DNA from: Palsa-744 sp963734815 | GTDB lineage: Bacteria; Actinomycetota; Thermoleophilia; Solirubrobacterales; Solirubrobacteraceae | Direction: 5' to 3' | Length of the DNA: 64,000 nt | Assembly: GCA_963734815.1 (NCBI GenBank) | Contig: CAVTIH010000002.1 | Coordinates: forward strand, 1,302,001-1,366,000 | Shown here: positions 35,477 to 44,090 of the stretch, piece after piece | How positions within the stretch are numbered: the stretch's first letter is position 1 | How the letters are laid out: each line of letters starts with the position of its first letter | Position numbers and translations under genes: made by a program | Notes under the pieces: model-generated | Databases searched by the model: none | What the model saw: only the letters and a program-made list of their open reading frames with translations | What the model was told of the DNA's origin: nothing

Positions 35477-35490
35477 CGAACATCTGTTTG
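35477..35490. promoter_or_regulatory. LexA-box-like site 1
   Basis: CGAAC-ATCT-GTTTG matches the Gram-positive/actinobacterial SOS box pattern (CGAAC-N4-GTTYG). It lies 90 bp upstream of the coiled-coil protein start. A second copy with the same AACATCTGTT core is 108 bp further on. Confidence 0.5.
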
Positions 35491-35584
35491 TACCCTGCGC
35501 TCCCGCGATCGTTACATCTAAAGCCTAGCACGATCTAAAAGCACCGTAAAACCTGAGCTTACCCGGTTAGACTTCGTGACATGC

Positions 35585-35598
35585 GGAACATCTGTTCG
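35585..35598. promoter_or_regulatory. LexA-box-like site 2
   Basis: GGAAC-ATCT-GTTCG contains a perfect GAAC-N4-GTTC dyad. It lies in the same intergenic space, 45 bp from the end of the DUF2342 gene. Two sites with an identical core within 120 bp argue against chance. Confidence 0.5.
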
Positions 35599-35642
35599 TC
35601 TAAGGAAGGCCCCCAATACAGCCGCGTCGCGTCGATGATCGC

Positions 35643-36740
35643 TCACGCCACGCGCGCCAGCCACAGCTCGGGCGCCTGCAGCTCGGCGGCGGTGGGGAGA
35701 TCCTCGGCGGAGCGCCACGCGCGCGCGAGCGCCTCGGGCCCGCCGGCAAGCACGACGGCGTCGCAGAAGCCACGGCCCTCCTCGTACTGGCGCATCTTCA
35801 ACTCCAGTCCGAGCAGCCGCTCCAGTACCCGCCACGGCAGCCCGCGGTGCTCGCGGCGGCGAGTCATCGCGGCGCGCAGACGCGGCAGCGAGGGCAGCAC
35901 CTCGGCGCCGACGGCGTCCATCACGTGCTCGGCGTGGCCCTCCACGAGCGACATCGTCGCCTGCAGGCGCTCGACCAGCTGCCAGCGCTGCTCGCCGAGC
36001 GTCAGGCGCACCAGTTCCCCGTGGCGCAGACGCTCGGCGAACGCGCGTGCGTCGCCGGCGCTGGGGAGGCGCAGCAGCGCGCTCAGCGACACAGTCACCT
36101 GCAGGCCCGCAATCAGCTGCCGCATAATCCCCGCGAGGTGCTCGCGCAGCCACGGCGCCCCGGAGAACTGGACGGCGTGGGTGATCTCGTGGATCGTCAC
36201 CCACACCAGCAGCTGCTCGCTGTCCACCTGCATCGTGCGCGCGGCCTGCGCGAGGTTGGGAGCGACCAGCAGCAGGCGCGGCGCGACGGTGGGGTCGAGC
36301 AGGGCGAGGTCGTACTGGCCCAGCACCCGCTGGGAGAGCATGCCCGCCATCGCCCCCACCTGCGCCCCCATCAAGAGGCCGCCGGCGGCGCCGAGCGCGT
36401 CGTACAGCGGCCCGAGGTCCTGTCCCGGGCGTTTCCAGCTGAAGCGCATGCGGCCGGTGGAGCGGCCACCCGGGCCGAGTCCCTCCGCGGCCAGCGACTC
36501 GAGCACCGGGCGCATCGTCTGCAGGTTGGCCGCAATCCAGCCGGGTCGGTCGACCGCCTCGAGCGCAGGCAGCTCCTCGGGGAGCTCCAGCCTCGCGTAC
36601 TCGCCCACGCGACGGGCAAACCGCAGCGCCAGCGGCTGCACGGTATCGCGGAGGACCTGGGCGGTCTGGCTCTCAGTCCCGGGGGACCCGGCGATCAACT
36701 CCCCCACCCGCTGCGCGGTGCTCCAGTCGATCGCGTCCAT
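35643..36740 (-). CDS. DUF2342 zinc-dependent metalloprotease family protein
   Basis: 365 residues. The zincin motif HEITHAVQF (His184, Glu185, His188) and a downstream EGHAEH (third ligand region) identify DUF2342, an actinobacterial family often named coenzyme F420 biosynthesis-associated. GAQVGAMAGMLSQRVLGQYD is the conserved Gly-rich region. Whether it is an active peptidase is not established. ATG 36740 (MDAIDWSTAQRV) is preferred to an ATG at 36794, which would add a non-conserved leader. Confidence 0.88.
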   Translation of the reverse strand: MDAIDWSTAQRVGELIAGSPGTESQTAQVLRDTVQPLALRFARRVGEYARLELPEELPALEAVDRPGWIAANLQTMRPVLESLAAEGLGPGGRSTGRMRFSWKRPGQDLGPLYDALGAAGGLLMGAQVGAMAGMLSQRVLGQYDLALLDPTVAPRLLLVAPNLAQAARTMQVDSEQLLVWVTIHEITHAVQFSGAPWLREHLAGIMRQLIAGLQVTVSLSALLRLPSAGDARAFAERLRHGELVRLTLGEQRWQLVERLQATMSLVEGHAEHVMDAVGAEVLPSLPRLRAAMTRRREHRGLPWRVLERLLGLELKMRQYEEGRGFCDAVVLAGGPEALARAWRSAEDLPTAAELQAPELWLARVA

Positions 36741-36902
36741 CCTTGGAGGGTACCGGCAGAGCTCCCCGCCCCCGTGGCTTCCTGGGCCCGACAAGGAGGA
36801 AACTTGCGATGGGTCAGATCACGTTTCAGCAAAGCACGTAACCTGCCGGACGGAGTCTCTTTCACTCTTGATGCCTTTCTTTGAGCGTTAGACTCGAAGG
36901 CC

Positions 36903-37121
36903 ATGAACAGTCGTGACCGTACTCCTCTGCTATCGGTGGGGCACGAGGCCGAGTGGGCCGTCATCAACCGCGAAGAGGCCGAGCAGGAACGCGCTATCGA
37001 CATGGCGCTGACTCCGGCGCAACGAATCGAACAGGGTCAAAAGCTCTCCCAGCAGGCGGTCTCTCTCCTGGCCGCCTCGATCCGTGCGGGCCGTGTCCCC
37101 AGACGAGCCTACTGGTCCTGA
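36903..37121 (+). CDS. Small protein paired with the nucleotidyltransferase
   Basis: 72 residues, hydrophilic and helical (EAEWAVINREEAEQERAIDMALTPAQRIEQGQKLSQQAVSLLAASI). It is not recognised by family. Its 3' end overlaps the nucleotidyltransferase gene by up to 38 bp, so they are co-translated. TAGACT at 36889-36894 lies 8 nt before the ATG, a possible near-leaderless promoter. A small helical partner overlapping a nucleotidyltransferase is the layout of several antitoxin-toxin or defence pairs (MNT/HEPN, AbiEi/AbiEii), but no such motif is visible in this protein. Confidence 0.6.
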   Translation: MNSRDRTPLLSVGHEAEWAVINREEAEQERAIDMALTPAQRIEQGQKLSQQAVSLLAASIRAGRVPRRAYWS

Positions 37122-37605
37122 CCTGGGCGGCGTCGTCGCCGACGCCAACGGGGTCGGGCTGGACTACGTCGTAATCGGCGGCTTCAGTGTGATCTACCAC
37201 GGCTACGTGCGTGCGACCAAAGACAGTGACCTGCTCGTGCCCGACGGCCCAGAGGCCGACGCCGCGGTACTGCGCTTCCTCGAGCGCGCGCAGGCCACAC
37301 GACTGCGCGACGGCAAGGTCCTCACGCCCGAGGACATCGCCGGCACCCACCACCTGCGCGTCCACAGCCGCCACGGCATCGTCGACATCATGCGCGGAGG
37401 ACTCCCCCCGCTCGACTACGACACCGTCGCTCAGTCCGCCGTACACCTCGAAGTCGACGACCAACAAGCACCCGTCGCCGCCCTGGGCAGCCTCGTCGGC
37501 TTCAAGCGCCTCGCAGGCCGACTGCAGGATCAGCTGGATCTCAGCAAGCTCGAAGCGATCCATGGGCCGCTGCCGACGGAGCCGATCCCCGGGCTCGACA
37601 CATAG
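37084..37605 (+). CDS. Nucleotidyltransferase-fold protein (AbiEii/DUF6036-like)
   Basis: 173 residues. The minimal nucleotidyltransferase signature is present: GG at 32-33 with Ser 35 (VVIGGFSVIYHG), RATKDSDLLV with the metal pair Asp47/Asp49, and a third acidic strand (GIVDIM). Related stand-alone enzymes modify tRNA or protein in toxin-antitoxin and abortive-infection systems. Start GTG 37084, or GTG 37093, both inside the preceding gene. A decayed helicase-nuclease follows at 90 bp. Toxin function is inference; a housekeeping nucleotidyltransferase cannot be excluded. Confidence 0.7.
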   Translation: MRAVSPDEPTGPDLGGVVADANGVGLDYVVIGGFSVIYHGYVRATKDSDLLVPDGPEADAAVLRFLERAQATRLRDGKVLTPEDIAGTHHLRVHSRHGIVDIMRGGLPPLDYDTVAQSAVHLEVDDQQAPVAALGSLVGFKRLAGRLQDQLDLSKLEAIHGPLPTEPIPGLDT

Positions 37606-37694
37606 CCCACGTCCGAATCCATCGGGCGCAAAGGCATGCCCAGCCAAAACAGGGGTCCAGCCCACTGGGGCCCACACCCATATCCTCTCGCTAG

Positions 37695-39590
37695 ATGCCC
37701 TCTTCGCTCGACGACCCCCAGGACGTGCCCTGGCTCGGAAGCCCCGCGGACACGACTCGAGCGCCCGACCGCCAGGGCGTGTCTCGTCCGCTGGAGCGCC
37801 TACCGCGGGAGGACCGCGGGAAGCGTGCCGCACGACGCGCGGAGCTGCTGCAGCGCGCGGAGGTGCGCGACGTGCTGGCGTGGATGCGGCTGCTCGTCGA
37901 CCCACGGGACGCGGCGGCGGCGGTGCGCGCGCTGGCGCGTCCCCCGATCGAGCTGCGGCAGGTCGATCTGGCGCGGGTGATCCAGATCGTGCGCCGCCAG
38001 CGCCTGGAGGTGGTGGCGGCCCTGGCGAGCGCGATGGAGTCTCCACAGCTGCCGCCGGAGGCGCGCGAGCGGATCGGGCGCTTCCTGGAACTGCACCGCT
38101 GGGCAGCCGGGGGGCTCGACACCGTCCGAGCCGACCTGTTCGTGGGGCGCCTGATCGAGCGCCTCGGCCTGCGCCGCCGACAACTGCTCGCGGCGGATGG
38201 CGTAGACGCGCAGCGACTCGCCGGCCTGGCGGGGTTGTGCGAGCTGGCAGAGGAGTTCGTGGGCTCCTCGCCCCGGCCGACGGCGCGGGCGCTCGCGGTC
38301 GAGCTGACGACGGCGTCGGAGCAGGGACGCCAGGACGAGGTGGCATCGGTGCAGAGGCACCAGGACGAGGCAACGACTGAAGGACCCGAGGAGACGCTGC
38401 GGGCCACACTGCGAATGATGCGCGAGGAGGTACTCGGGGATGTGGCGCGGATCGCCGGGCGCCTCGGGGAGCTGCGGCTGGACACCGAGCTGGACGTCTC
38501 CCATGGGGTTGTGCGATATCTCGAGCTGCTCAAGCTGGCGGCACTCGCCGAGCGCCCCGCGGGGGAGGCGGCCGACGCCGCGCTGCAGGACGTGAATGCG
38601 CGCCTGCGCGCGGCGATGACCCCACTGCAACGGGAGATCTACGAGAGCTCGCCGCTTGATGCGCTGCTGCGCGAGGAGCACCCCGACGCCGATCTGCTCG
38701 GGGGCGAGCACGGTGGGCGTCGCGGCCGCGACGCTCGCGCGCTGGCGGTGGCGGCGCGCGATGAGCCGACACTCGAGGCGTTCCTGCCTCGCAAGGGTGA
38801 CGGCCTGGTGCTGTCGGCCTCAGATGTCGAGACCTATCGCGGCTGCCCGCTCCGGTACAAGTTTGCGCGGGTCCTGAAAATCCCCACCGAACAGACGATC
38901 CACCAGCGCTTTGGGATCGTGGTGCACCAGGTCCTGGAACGCTTCCACGCGGCCGCCGGGGCTGCCGATCGCGCTGTGGGGGGTGACGGCGAGCCAGCGA
39001 CGGGGGATGGGGCGCAGCGGATGGGCAACGGGACGCAGGGGACGCTCGCGGAGCTGCTGGAGCTGCTCGACGTGGCGTGGCGGCGAAGCGGAATGGGGGA
39101 TGGGGCGCGGGAACGCGAGCTGCTGGGCAAGGCGCGCGCGGCGCTCACGCGCTACCACGAGCGCCTGCGGGAGGAACCGGCGCAGCCGTTGTGGTTCGAG
39201 CGCCCGTTCGCCTTCGACCTGGGCGCCCACCATGTGCGCGGGCGGGTCGATCGCGTGGACCGGCTGCCCGAGGGTGGGTGGGAGCTGATCGACTACAAGA
39301 CCGGGTACGCCAAAACCGCGGAGGAGCTGAGCGGCGACATCCAGCTCTCGCTCTACGCGATCGCGGCGCGTGAGGCGTGGGGCCTTACGGACACGCGCCA
39401 GGCCTACTACTACGTCCTCGACGACCGCAAGGTGCCGGTCCCCGCGGGGGCGGCCAGCGGGGAGTGGGTGAGGCAGGCGGTGCTCGACGCCGGGGCGGGG
39501 ATCCTCGCGCAGAGCTTCGAGCCCACCCCCTCGCCCGCGGCGTGCGCGCTTTGCGACTACCGGATCGTGTGCCCCGCGGCAGAGCGCTAG
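37695..39590 (+). pseudogene. Truncated UvrD/AdnAB-type helicase-nuclease keeping only the nuclease end
   Basis: A 631-codon open frame that resembles the C-terminal half of an actinobacterial UvrD-like helicase-nuclease. It begins inside the 2B subdomain (LQRAEVRDVLAWMRLLVDP, LFVGRLIERLGLRR), skips helicase motifs V and VI, and continues into the PD-(D/E)XK (RecB/Cas4-like) nuclease: SASDVETYRGCPLRYKFARVL, FGIVVHQVLERFH, GRVDRVD, WELIDYKTG, LSLYAIAA and CALCDYRIVCP (iron-sulfur cysteines). Walker A, DExx and all ATPase motifs are absent. The nuclease residues look intact, so it may be expressed as a stand-alone nuclease rather than being dead. Start uncertain. Confidence 0.65.
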
Positions 39591-39683
39591 CCAGCCACCG
39601 TCCTGCCCCTGCGGCGGAGCTGTAGCCGGTCACCGTCCTGCGCCTACGTCAGAGCGGTTGCCGAGTTCTGCGAAGATGGGCTC

Positions 39684-40853
39684 ATGCCCACGCGCGAGCA
39701 GATCATCAAGGCCCTGGAGGTGGTGATCGACCCCGAGCTGCGCCGCTCGATCGTCGAGCTCGAGATGGTGCGCTCGGTGGAGATCGGCGCCAACGGGGTG
39801 GTCGACGTGACCGTGTCGCTGACCACGGCGGGCTGCCCGATCCGAGGCCACTTCCAGACCTCGGTCGCGCAGGCGGTGGGGACGTTGGAGGGAGTGGCTC
39901 ACGTGAACGTCTTCTTCGACGTGCTCTCCGACAGCGAGAAAGCGGCACTGCGCGAGCGACTGGGGCGCGCGAGCCTGCCCGAGGGCGCGCTGGCGCAGGT
40001 GCGCAACGTGGTGTGCATCGGCTCCGGCAAGGGCGGCGTCGGCAAGTCAACGCTGACGGCCAACCTCGCAGCGGCGCTGAGCGCGGAGGGTCGCCACGCG
40101 GGGGTCCTGGACGCGGATGTGTGGGGCTACTCGATCCCGCGCATGTTCGGCCTCGGCGCCACGCGGCCGCCAGTGTCGGCGCAGCGCAAGATCGTCCCGT
40201 TGGAGGCCCACGGGGTGCGAGTGATGTCGATCGGCTTCTTCGTGGAGGAGGACGCCGCGGTGGTGTGGCGGGGGCCGATGCTGCACAAGGCGCTCTCGCA
40301 GTTCCTGCAGGACGTGGAATGGGGCGAGCTCGACCACCTGCTGATCGACCTGCCACCAGGCACCGGCGACGTCTCGATGACGCTCGCCCAGCTGCTGCCG
40401 CAGGCCCGCTTCGTGATCGTCACAACCCCCCAGCCGACCGCTCAGCGGGTGGCACGCCGGGCGGCAGAGATGGCGCACAAGGTCTCCCTGGAGATCTCCG
40501 GCGTGATCGAGAACATGGCGGGCTTCACCACCCCCGCGGGCGAGCGCTACCCGATCTTCGGCGAGGGCGGTGGCCAGGAGCTCGCGGACGAGCTCGACGT
40601 ACCGCTGCTCGGCAAGGTGCCACTGACGATGCCCCTGCGCGAACAGGCCGACCGGGGGCTGCCGCTGGTGCTCGAGAACCCCGACGACCCAGCCGCCCAG
40701 GCGATCCGCCAGGCGGCACGGGGCCTGATCGCGATGGCCCCGCTGGAGCTGCCGGTGCTAAACGGCAACGGGGCAACCGACGGCGGCGAGGCGGCCACCA
40801 GCCCCCCGCCGCCGAGCGCCCAGCCGGTCGGCATGTCGCTGCCGATGGCCTGA
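39684..40853 (+). CDS. mrp: Mrp/ApbC-type P-loop iron-sulfur carrier
   Basis: 389 residues. An N-terminal MIP18/DUF59 domain (1-95: IIKALEVVIDPELRRSIVELEMV, TTAGCPIRGHF) is followed by the Mrp ATPase with deviant Walker A (SGKGGVGKSTLTANLA) and LDADVWGYSIPRMFG, LLIDLPPGTGDVSMTLAQ. It carries Fe-S clusters to apoproteins. The CxxC seen in many Mrp proteins after VIENM is replaced by TTPAGE, as I recall also for mycobacterial Mrp; only the DUF59 cysteine remains. The C-terminal 40 residues are a Gly/Pro-rich tail. Convergent with the ferredoxin gene (4 bp). Confidence 0.93.
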   Translation: MPTREQIIKALEVVIDPELRRSIVELEMVRSVEIGANGVVDVTVSLTTAGCPIRGHFQTSVAQAVGTLEGVAHVNVFFDVLSDSEKAALRERLGRASLPEGALAQVRNVVCIGSGKGGVGKSTLTANLAAALSAEGRHAGVLDADVWGYSIPRMFGLGATRPPVSAQRKIVPLEAHGVRVMSIGFFVEEDAAVVWRGPMLHKALSQFLQDVEWGELDHLLIDLPPGTGDVSMTLAQLLPQARFVIVTTPQPTAQRVARRAAEMAHKVSLEISGVIENMAGFTTPAGERYPIFGEGGGQELADELDVPLLGKVPLTMPLREQADRGLPLVLENPDDPAAQAIRQAARGLIAMAPLELPVLNGNGATDGGEAATSPPPPSAQPVGMSLPMA

Positions 40854-40857
40854 GCGG

Positions 40858-41124
40858 TCAGCGGCTGTTGGCGAAGTACTCCACGTTGATCTGGGTGTAC
40901 TTCTGCCACTCCTCGGGCAGCTGGTCCTCCGCGAAGCAGGCGTCCACGGGGCAGGCCTCCACGCAGGCGTCGCAGTCGATGCACTCATCGGGGTCGATGT
41001 ACAGCATCTCGGCGGCGTCATACCCGGGCTCGTCGGGCGTCGGGTGGATGCAGTCCACCGGGCACACCTCGACGCAGGAGTTGTCCTTGGTGCCGATGCA
41101 CGGCTCTGCGATCACGTAGGCCAT
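40858..41124 (-). CDS. fdxA: 7Fe (3Fe-4S/4Fe-4S) ferredoxin
   Basis: 88 residues. Cys9, Cys17, Cys21 and Cys25 in the first part (EPCIGTKDNSCVEVCPVDCI), then DECIDCDACVEACPVDAC, give the arrangement of the seven-iron FdxA ferredoxins of actinobacteria. It is a low-potential electron carrier in the cytoplasm, e.g. for P450 or oxidoreductase partners. A good Shine-Dalgarno (AAGGAAG) precedes the ATG. Next to mrp (convergent), which handles Fe-S clusters; the neighbourhood may be coincidence. Confidence 0.93.
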   Translation of the reverse strand: MAYVIAEPCIGTKDNSCVEVCPVDCIHPTPDEPGYDAAEMLYIDPDECIDCDACVEACPVDACFAEDQLPEEWQKYTQINVEYFANSR

Positions 41125-41237
41125 TCGCTTCCTTCTCGAGTCGTTGTTGGCTGCTTGCGGAGAAGGGAATATTAGCGGCGACCCTTCGCTTGCCACCTGG
41201 GCGCGTCGTGGCGGGCAGCACCGCCCAGCGTACGGCG

Positions 41238-43061
41238 TCAGGACTGCTTGGGGCCGTAATAGTGGGGCCGGGGCAGCGGGCAGTAGTCCTGGGCGCCCGC
41301 CGCCGCCGGGTTGCCGATCCGGATCCACACGCCACTGCCATCGTCGAGCGTGACGCAGGGGGGCACTTCGCGAGAGGTGATCTTCCCGTGCGCCATCACC
41401 GCCTGGCGCCGGCCGAGCGAGGCCGTCGGTGTGGCGACCGCCGTCAGCTGGGCGATCTGCGCGAGCGCCGCCACACCGCCGTTGGAGAAGGACGGTTCGA
41501 ATGTGCCCTGCCGCTGGTTCCACGCGATGTAGCGCACGCCGCTACGCCGCAGTGCCCTCAACGTCGCGAGCAGGTCGCCGTCCCGGTGCGGCCCCGACAC
41601 CAGGAATCCGCCCGGGTACAGCGTCAGGTAGCCGGGCTGTTGGAGCGCGGTGGGGGAGGCTCCCGGCAGGGTGATCCGGTACTGCTTGCCCAAGCCGAAC
41701 GTGCTCCCCAGTGTGTTTGCCACCACCGCCAGCGTGAGCGCTCCCACCGCGAGGACCCTTCGGCGACCCGTGAAGTGCGCGATCCAACCCCCCGCGAACA
41801 CCGCGGGGTAGATCAGCAGCGGCATGCTGTAGCGGGTGTCGTGGAAGTAGGTCTCGGTCAGAATCAGCCACGACAGGAACGCGCCGACCGTCAGCTCCAG
41901 CGCCAGCGGGCTCACGGACGGCCGCTCGGACCCGGTCGGTGCGACGGCGGCCCCGCCGCCCTCGCGAGACCTCCAGCTTTTCGGGCGCGCGGGCGGGCGC
42001 TTCTCCTTCGTCTGCCCTGCCCTTCCACCGCGCCCCTGCCTGCGCGCCTCATTCGACGCCCGGGCCGCCGGGCGGGCTCGCGCTGTCCCGCCGCTCGCTC
42101 GCGGGCGCGAGCGCACCAAGCCGCTCACCGTCCACACGAAGCCAGCCGCGGCGAGCAGCAACAGCGCCAGCCCCAGCTCGACATTGTCGAGATTCCACAG
42201 GTACCACTCGAGGTTCGCGCTCGACAAGCGCGGAGGGGCGATTTCTTTGGGGCCGGGGCCGGGCGAGTTCGGGTAGGCGCTCGAGGAGGCGGTCGCCTGG
42301 TCTCCGATCCCCTGGATCAAGCTGTGCTCGTGGACATACCACGGGAGAGCGATCGCCAGCGCGATCACGGCGAACACCGCGACTCCCGGCCACGCGCGCC
42401 GACCGCCCCGACCAAGCGTCACGAGGCCCACGCCCAGCACGAAGATCGGAAACGGCTCCTTCGTGAGCATGCCGAGGCCGACCGCAACGCCGGCGATGGC
42501 GCACGCGCGCAGCTTTGTGAAGCCCTCGCTGGCGATGACCAGCCAGATCGACACCGCCACCATCGCGGTCTCGGGGGCGTCGGTCATAAACACGTGGAAC
42601 TGGGCGGCAATCAACGGCGAACCGAGCGCGAATACGACCGCCAGCAGGCCCGCGAGCGGGCTGAACGCCATCCGCCCGACCTTGTAGCAGCCGAGTGCCA
42701 GCGCCGTCACAAACACCAAGTTCTCGGCGAGGATCGGCGGCGCCACCCCCACGCCGCCGAGCGTGATTCCCAACGAGCCGACAAGGTAGGCGAACGGCGG
42801 GTAGGGGACGCTCAGCGTGAGCGCATTGCCCAAGTTTCCCGACGCCAATTCCTGGTGGACGTTGAGCACCAGGCTCAGATGCAGCCCGGCGTCGAAGATC
42901 GGGATGCTGCGATCCTGCGCCAGCCACCAGCAGGTGATGCCGATGAATAGCGTCGTCACCCCGATTGCGCCCCATGCGGGCGCCGGCCAGCCCAGTTCGG
43001 CGACGCGCGCGAGCAGCGTGGCGCGCGCACGAACCCGGGGGGCGGTGGCTTCACTCGCCAT
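41238..43061 (-). CDS. GT39/ArnT-like membrane glycosyltransferase
   Basis: 607 residues, about 10-12 transmembrane helices. SIPIFDAGLHLSLVLNV places the catalytic Asp in the first extracytoplasmic loop, as in GT-C enzymes (PMT/ArnT); LTKEPFPIFVLGVGLV and LPWYVHEHS follow the family. A basic, disordered insertion (RASGGTARARPAARASNEARRQGRGG...) separates the two membrane halves at about 325-385. It would use a polyprenol-phosphate sugar, possibly made by the mannosyltransferase at 15421-16218, to glycosylate proteins or lipids outside the membrane. Acceptor unknown. Confidence 0.78.
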   Translation of the reverse strand: MASEATAPRVRARATLLARVAELGWPAPAWGAIGVTTLFIGITCWWLAQDRSIPIFDAGLHLSLVLNVHQELASGNLGNALTLSVPYPPFAYLVGSLGITLGGVGVAPPILAENLVFVTALALGCYKVGRMAFSPLAGLLAVVFALGSPLIAAQFHVFMTDAPETAMVAVSIWLVIASEGFTKLRACAIAGVAVGLGMLTKEPFPIFVLGVGLVTLGRGGRRAWPGVAVFAVIALAIALPWYVHEHSLIQGIGDQATASSSAYPNSPGPGPKEIAPPRLSSANLEWYLWNLDNVELGLALLLLAAAGFVWTVSGLVRSRPRASGGTARARPAARASNEARRQGRGGRAGQTKEKRPPARPKSWRSREGGGAAVAPTGSERPSVSPLALELTVGAFLSWLILTETYFHDTRYSMPLLIYPAVFAGGWIAHFTGRRRVLAVGALTLAVVANTLGSTFGLGKQYRITLPGASPTALQQPGYLTLYPGGFLVSGPHRDGDLLATLRALRRSGVRYIAWNQRQGTFEPSFSNGGVAALAQIAQLTAVATPTASLGRRQAVMAHGKITSREVPPCVTLDDGSGVWIRIGNPAAAGAQDYCPLPRPHYYGPKQS

Positions 43062-43214
43062 CGGCCCAAGTTAGTTCGGGATGCCGGCTGTTGCAACAAT
43101 TTCGGCCCCTTTGTTTCTGACGTTGGCGCCTTCACGCGATGCCGGATCGGCCGGCCCGGGGGCCGCCATACCGTTTGCGCTTGCGACGTTTCAGTCCGCT
43201 AGGTTGAGACGCCA

Positions 43215-44090
43215 ATGCTGCTGCTAACCGGCGCCACCGGCCAGGTGGGCTCTGCGCTCCTCGGTCGCCTACTCGCCGAGGGCGTGTCGGTGCGCTGCCT
43301 GGTGCGCGACCCGCGCCGCCTGGGCGCCACACGGGTGCGGGTGCAGATCGCCCTCGGGGACCTCGCCGACCCGCCGTCGTTCCGCAACGCGATGCGGGGC
43401 GTGGACACGGTGGTGCACCTCGCCGCCGCGATCCGCGATCAGCCGCGCGGCTCGATCGAGGAGCTGGGGGGTATCGCCACGTGGCGCATGGTGCAGGCCG
43501 CCGAGCGGGCGGGCGTCGAGCGCTTCCTGTTCTTCTCGGCGCTCTCCGCCTCCACCCACAGCCGCGCGCGCTTTCTGCGCGCCAAGGCGCTCGCCGAGCA
43601 GGCAGTGCGCGAGGCGGGGATGCGCTCGGTCGTCTTCTCCCCCTCGATCGTCTACGCCCCGGGGGATCGCTGGCTGACGCTGCTGGAGCGGCTCGCGCTG
43701 CTGCCGGCGATGCCCGTGTCGGGCAGTGGTCGCGCGCTCTACCAGCCGATCTGGGCCGAGGACCTCGCCGCCTGCGCGATGGCGGCGCTGCGGACGCCGG
43801 ACACCGCCGGATCGTTCGAGCTGGTGGGGCCGCAAACCCTCAGCCACGCCGAGATCGTGCGGGAGATCTTGCGCGCGCTGCACCGCAACCGGCCGCTCGT
43901 GCACGTGCCCACCCCGGTGATCGCACGCGGATTGCGCCTGCTGGAGGCCGCCTTTGGCACGCATGCGCCCGCCACCTGGGACGAGGCGGAGCTGATGGAG
44001 GTGTCGATGGTCTCCAGTCGGGGCACCGCCGACGCCGAGCGCTTCGGCGTCACCCCGCAGCCGATGGCCGCGGTGCTGAGCTCGCTATGA
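43215..44090 (+). CDS. NAD(P)-binding SDR (atypical, NDUFA9/NmrA-like)
   Basis: 291 residues. TGATGQVGSALLGRLL at the N-terminus is the glycine motif of atypical SDRs (TGATGxxG), followed by CLVRDPRRL, HLAAAI, FFSALSAS and FSPSIVYAPGDRWLTLL. The active-site Tyr-xxx-Lys is not in its usual form, as in NDUFA9-like and NmrA-like proteins that bind NAD(P) as sensors or assembly factors. The start at 43215 follows a gap with a weak -10-like TAGGTT (43200-43205). Overlaps the convergent amidase by 6 bp. Confidence 0.78.
   Translation: MLLLTGATGQVGSALLGRLLAEGVSVRCLVRDPRRLGATRVRVQIALGDLADPPSFRNAMRGVDTVVHLAAAIRDQPRGSIEELGGIATWRMVQAAERAGVERFLFFSALSASTHSRARFLRAKALAEQAVREAGMRSVVFSPSIVYAPGDRWLTLLERLALLPAMPVSGSGRALYQPIWAEDLAACAMAALRTPDTAGSFELVGPQTLSHAEIVREILRALHRNRPLVHVPTPVIARGLRLLEAAFGTHAPATWDEAELMEVSMVSSRGTADAERFGVTPQPMAAVLSSL

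Noticed and set aside
36903..39590. Complete mobile or defence island
   Set aside because: No integrase, transposase, direct repeats or attachment site could be found; only the toxin-like pair and truncated nuclease remain suggestive.
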